Of a DNA stretch of 21,917 nucleotides, positions 19,981 to 21,917 are shown one piece after another (position 1 is the first letter of the stretch; each line of letters starts with the position of its first letter). A program made the position numbers and the translations under genes. The DNA comes from VAXT01 sp964591295. Its GTDB lineage: Bacteria > Actinomycetota > Thermoleophilia > Gaiellales > Gaiellaceae. The stretch covers positions 1-21,917 of the forward strand of contig CAZQAG010000037.1 of NCBI GenBank assembly GCA_964591295.1, written 5' to 3'. A model generated the notes under the pieces. The model ran no database searches and was not told the DNA's origin. It saw only the letters and a program-made list of their open reading frames with translations.

Positions 19981-20274
19981 ATGGCGTCGAGCTCAAAACG
20001 ACAACAGACGATGGCGAAGAGGAACCGCGAACAGGCGGTCAGGGAGAAACGCGAGTTGAAGCTCGCAAAGAAGCACGCCGCTGCGGCCGCTCGAAACGCG
20101 CCGCCGGAAGAAGTTGAGCTGTACGGACCACTGAGTGAAAACTGGCGGGAAGCGCCTGCGGAGACCGATTCGCCGGCAGCGCCCGCGGACACCGAGTCGC
20201 CGGCAGCCTCGGCGGACACCGATTTGCCCGAACCACCAGCTGAGGGAGACACCGATGACACACCTGGTAACTGA
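19981..20274 (+). CDS. Small basic protein with acidic Pro/Ala tail
   Basis: 97 residues with a split character. Residues 5-40 are strongly basic and helical (KRQQTMAKRNREQAVREKRE, then LKLAKKHAAAAAR), like RNA- or DNA-binding coiled segments. A short bridge, EEVELYGPLSENWRE, follows. Residues 58-97 are acidic and low-complexity, with an approximate three-fold repeat of DSPAAPADTE. ATG 19981 has AAAGG 9 nt upstream; TTG 19972 is too close to it. It overlaps the cold-shock gene by 20 nt and so is probably co-translated. I recognise the type as common and uncharacterised in actinobacteria. RNA binding is inferred only from charge and neighbour. Confidence 0.7.
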   Translation: MASSSKRQQTMAKRNREQAVREKRELKLAKKHAAAAARNAPPEEVELYGPLSENWREAPAETDSPAAPADTESPAASADTDLPEPPAEGDTDDTPGN

Positions 20275-20569
20275 GCCCGTGCTCGACCGAGGATCGGAAG
20301 AGCAGGAGACACGCGGGACCATGATCTGGTTCAACGAAGAGAAGGATCACGGCTACATCTCGACCGAGGGCGGCGAGCGTCTCTATGTCGCCGGCACCGG
20401 CTTTGCGGGAGGCGTTCGACCCAAGGGTCGCTGCGCGGGGCTCGCAGTCACGTTTCGCGTGACGAAGAACGGAGGCGTTCGGCAGGCCGAGGAGACCACG
20501 CTGCTGACGGACGCTCCCAGTCAGCGGGCGCGCAGGCGTCACGGCGGCACCGGCCGCGGCCGCTTCTAG
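20255..20569 (+). CDS. Divergent cold-shock-domain protein with Arg/Gly tail
   Basis: 104 residues. A cold-shock domain lies at about 20-84 (RGTMIWFNEEKDHGYIS). The RNP1-like motif is K30-D-H-G-Y-I35 instead of KGFGFI, and the RNP2-like motif is LYVAG instead of VFVHFS, so two aromatic stacking residues are replaced. The tail (RARRRHGGTGRGRF) is Arg/Gly-rich and should add unspecific RNA binding. A flexible 19-residue acidic N-terminus precedes the domain. The ATG at 20255 has GGGAG 6 nt upstream. It acts as an RNA or single-strand DNA chaperone in the family; reduced specificity here is inferred from the altered motifs. Confidence 0.8.
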   Translation: MTHLVTEPVLDRGSEEQETRGTMIWFNEEKDHGYISTEGGERLYVAGTGFAGGVRPKGRCAGLAVTFRVTKNGGVRQAEETTLLTDAPSQRARRRHGGTGRGRF

Positions 20570-20585
20570 CCCCTAGCCCGATCAG

Positions 20586-20591
20586 TACTAT
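20586..20591 (+). promoter_or_regulatory. Candidate -10 box TACTAT for the PQQ-propeller gene
   Basis: TACTAT lies 71 nt before ATG 20657 in the gap after the cold-shock gene. The -35 is poor (TTCTAG), so confidence is low. Confidence 0.3.
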
Positions 20592-20656
20592 CCCGTAGAG
20601 GCTCAGCGGACAGCCCTGATGCCGCGAGGGGCCGGGTGAACGATCCTGCCTTCGAG

Positions 20657-21917
20657 ATGAAACGACTGTTCGCAGTCCTCTTTTGTGCCGTCGCCTCACT
20701 GGTGGTTACGGGCACGAGCGCTGCGACCCCCGCGTCCCCTGGCTCCGTCAAATGGCGCTTCCCGGTCAGCGGCCAGTACGTGCTGCACCGGCCGGCGGTT
20801 GGCCCCGACGGCGGAGTCGTCGTCGCAAGCTCCTCCGGCAACGTGTACTCGCTGACGGCCGACGGCGCTCTTCGCTGGACCGCCTCAGGAGGCTCTGACG
20901 GAGGGCCCTCGATCGGCGCCGACGGCACTGTCTATGTCGCGTCCGGGAGCACCATCAAGGCGATCGCTCCGGACGGCTCGATCAGGTGGAGCTACACGGA
21001 GCCCTCGTCGGGCCAGGGCGTGATCGCCGGGCCGACGGTCGGCCCTGACGGCAACATCTACGTGGTCACGGACTACGGTGGGCTTGGCGCGTTCGCGCTG
21101 TCGCCGGCCGGGATGCTCCTCTGGAGCAACCCAGGCGACCCGCAGTTCATCGAGTACGGTCAGCTCGGGGCGGAGATCGTGTTCGGTTCGGGACGGTTGT
21201 ACGCGGCCTTCGACGAGATCAGCGTGGGCCCGAGCACGATGTTCGGCCTCTCGCTGGGAGGCGCGCAGGAGTGGGCGAGAGCGATGGGCGGCGGTGACGA
21301 CCCGTTCATGCAGCAGCAGCGCCAGCCGGCGACCGGCTCCGACGGGAGCCTCTACCTGACCGCCATGGGCGGCGAAAGCGGCTGGGGCTTGCGCCGGGTC
21401 GACCCGGACAGCGGCGACGTACTTTGGAACTACTCCCCTTGGCCGTCGAACGGGATGTCGGCACCGAGTGTCGGTCCCGACGGCTCGGTCTACTTCTCGC
21501 GCAGCCTCGCCTATCTCGAGTCGGTGACCCCCGCCGGCCAGCGCCGCTGGATGTTCTTCGACAGCACGATCATCGATCACCCTGCGGTGAGCCCGGACGG
21601 CAGCGTCGTCGTCGCGGGCGATCGCCCGAACTTCGGGCAGCCCGGATCCGCACGCGGGTGGAACGCCTCGACCGGGGCCCTCTCCTGGCAGGTCGACCTG
21701 CCCAATGAGGACGGCGGCTACCAGATCGTCTACACGCAGCCACGGTTCTCGGCCGACAGCACGACCGCCTACTTCGGCACCGCCATCCTCGGAGGCGGGG
21801 ATCAGTACTCGTTCCTCTATGCGGTGGAGACCGGCGTAACGCCTCCGCCACCGCCTCCACCTCCACCTCCACCTCCACCTCCACCTCCACCTCCACCTCC
21901 ACCTCCACCTCCACCTC
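20657..21917 (+). CDS. Exported PQQ-type beta-propeller protein (3' truncated by window)
   Basis: The frame stays open for 420 codons to the window edge. A signal peptide (MKRLFAVLFCAVASLVV, then TGTSAATPA) leads to six or more PQQ_2/Trp-like blades with the G-P/A-DG-x-VYV turn and -RW- or -LSW- strand ends: GPDGGVVVASSSGNVYSL, GADGTVYVASGS, GPDGNIYVV, GSDGSLYLT, GPDGSVYFS, SPDGSVVVAG. After VETGVT it enters a polyproline linker of at least 24 residues. No PQQ-dehydrogenase active-site residues were noticed, so a scaffold or wall-associated role is likelier than an enzyme. GTG 20636 in frame has AGGGG 4 nt upstream and may be the real start. Nothing after the linker can be seen. Confidence 0.8.
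   Translation, partial: MKRLFAVLFCAVASLVVTGTSAATPASPGSVKWRFPVSGQYVLHRPAVGPDGGVVVASSSGNVYSLTADGALRWTASGGSDGGPSIGADGTVYVASGSTIKAIAPDGSIRWSYTEPSSGQGVIAGPTVGPDGNIYVVTDYGGLGAFALSPAGMLLWSNPGDPQFIEYGQLGAEIVFGSGRLYAAFDEISVGPSTMFGLSLGGAQEWARAMGGGDDPFMQQQRQPATGSDGSLYLTAMGGESGWGLRRVDPDSGDVLWNYSPWPSNGMSAPSVGPDGSVYFSRSLAYLESVTPAGQRRWMFFDSTIIDHPAVSPDGSVVVAGDRPNFGQPGSARGWNASTGALSWQVDLPNEDGGYQIVYTQPRFSADSTTAYFGTAILGGGDQYSFLYAVETGVTPPPPPPPPPPPPPPPPPPPPPPPPP
21854..21917 (+). repeat. (CCTCCA)n tandem repeat at the window edge
   Basis: At least 10.6 perfect copies of CCTCCA encode the polyproline linker and run to the last base. The opposite strand reads Glu-Val repeats, which are an artefact. The true copy number cannot be known from this window. 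Confidence 0.95.

Noticed and set aside
21570..21914. Minus-strand frame beginning with Glu-Val repeats
   Set aside because: It is only the reverse reading of the CCTCCA repeat and the propeller gene.

Overview
The window is GC-rich, densely packed bacterial DNA with many 4-nt ATGA/GTGA overlaps, GTG starts, ECF sigma and zinc-finger anti-sigma genes, secreted beta-propellers with Pro-rich linkers and candidate leaderless mRNAs. This fits a soil Actinomycetota, probably class Thermoleophilia (Gaiellales-like). The taxon is an inference from gene content, not from a marker gene.

Layout. (1) 1-1680, minus strand: an operon of a membrane DM13-domain protein (frameshifted as given), an ECF sigma factor, a zinc-finger anti-sigma factor, then the first 13 codons of an exported protein preceded by a strongly foldable leader (53-140). 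(2) 1813-5508, plus: a MerA/lipoamide-dehydrogenase-like disulfide reductase, then a GAF-GAF histidine kinase (split by a one-base frameshift) overlapping a NarL-type response regulator. (3) 5510-7134: two small cupins flanking an unclassified two-domain protein, with a run of five hairpins at 5974-6115. (4) 7118-9905: an MFS remnant, a two-TM membrane protein with a clear terminator, and msrB-msrA-aldo/keto reductase in tight coupling. (5) 9912-15708: a glycerol/dihydroxyacetone locus, glpF-dhaK-dhaL-EI on plus, HPr and DhaM on minus converging on EI, and an IclR regulator divergent from dhaM. (6) 15762-18472: a seven-bladed TolB-like propeller with a PASTA tail, and an MFS transporter without a canonical start. 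(7) 18482-20569: a DEAD-box helicase divergent from a small basic protein and a cold-shock-domain protein. (8) 20657-end: an exported PQQ-type propeller running off the window inside a CCTCCA repeat.

The best-supported functional unit is the dihydroxyacetone phosphotransferase. The whole chain PEP > EI > HPr > DhaM > DhaL > DhaK is encoded within about 4 kb as separate proteins. Two promoters, those of glpF and dhaM/iclR, carry the same 13-nt dyad CGAACGNNNTTCG, which predicts autoregulated IclR control of the entire locus. No glycerol dehydrogenase or glycerol kinase is visible here.

Two genes (DM13 protein, histidine kinase) are each broken by what looks like a single missing base, and two (aldo/keto reductase, MFS) lack ATG/GTG/TTG starts. 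Together with the repeat at the right edge this points partly to assembly or sequencing limits, so these lesions should be checked in reads before being taken as biology.
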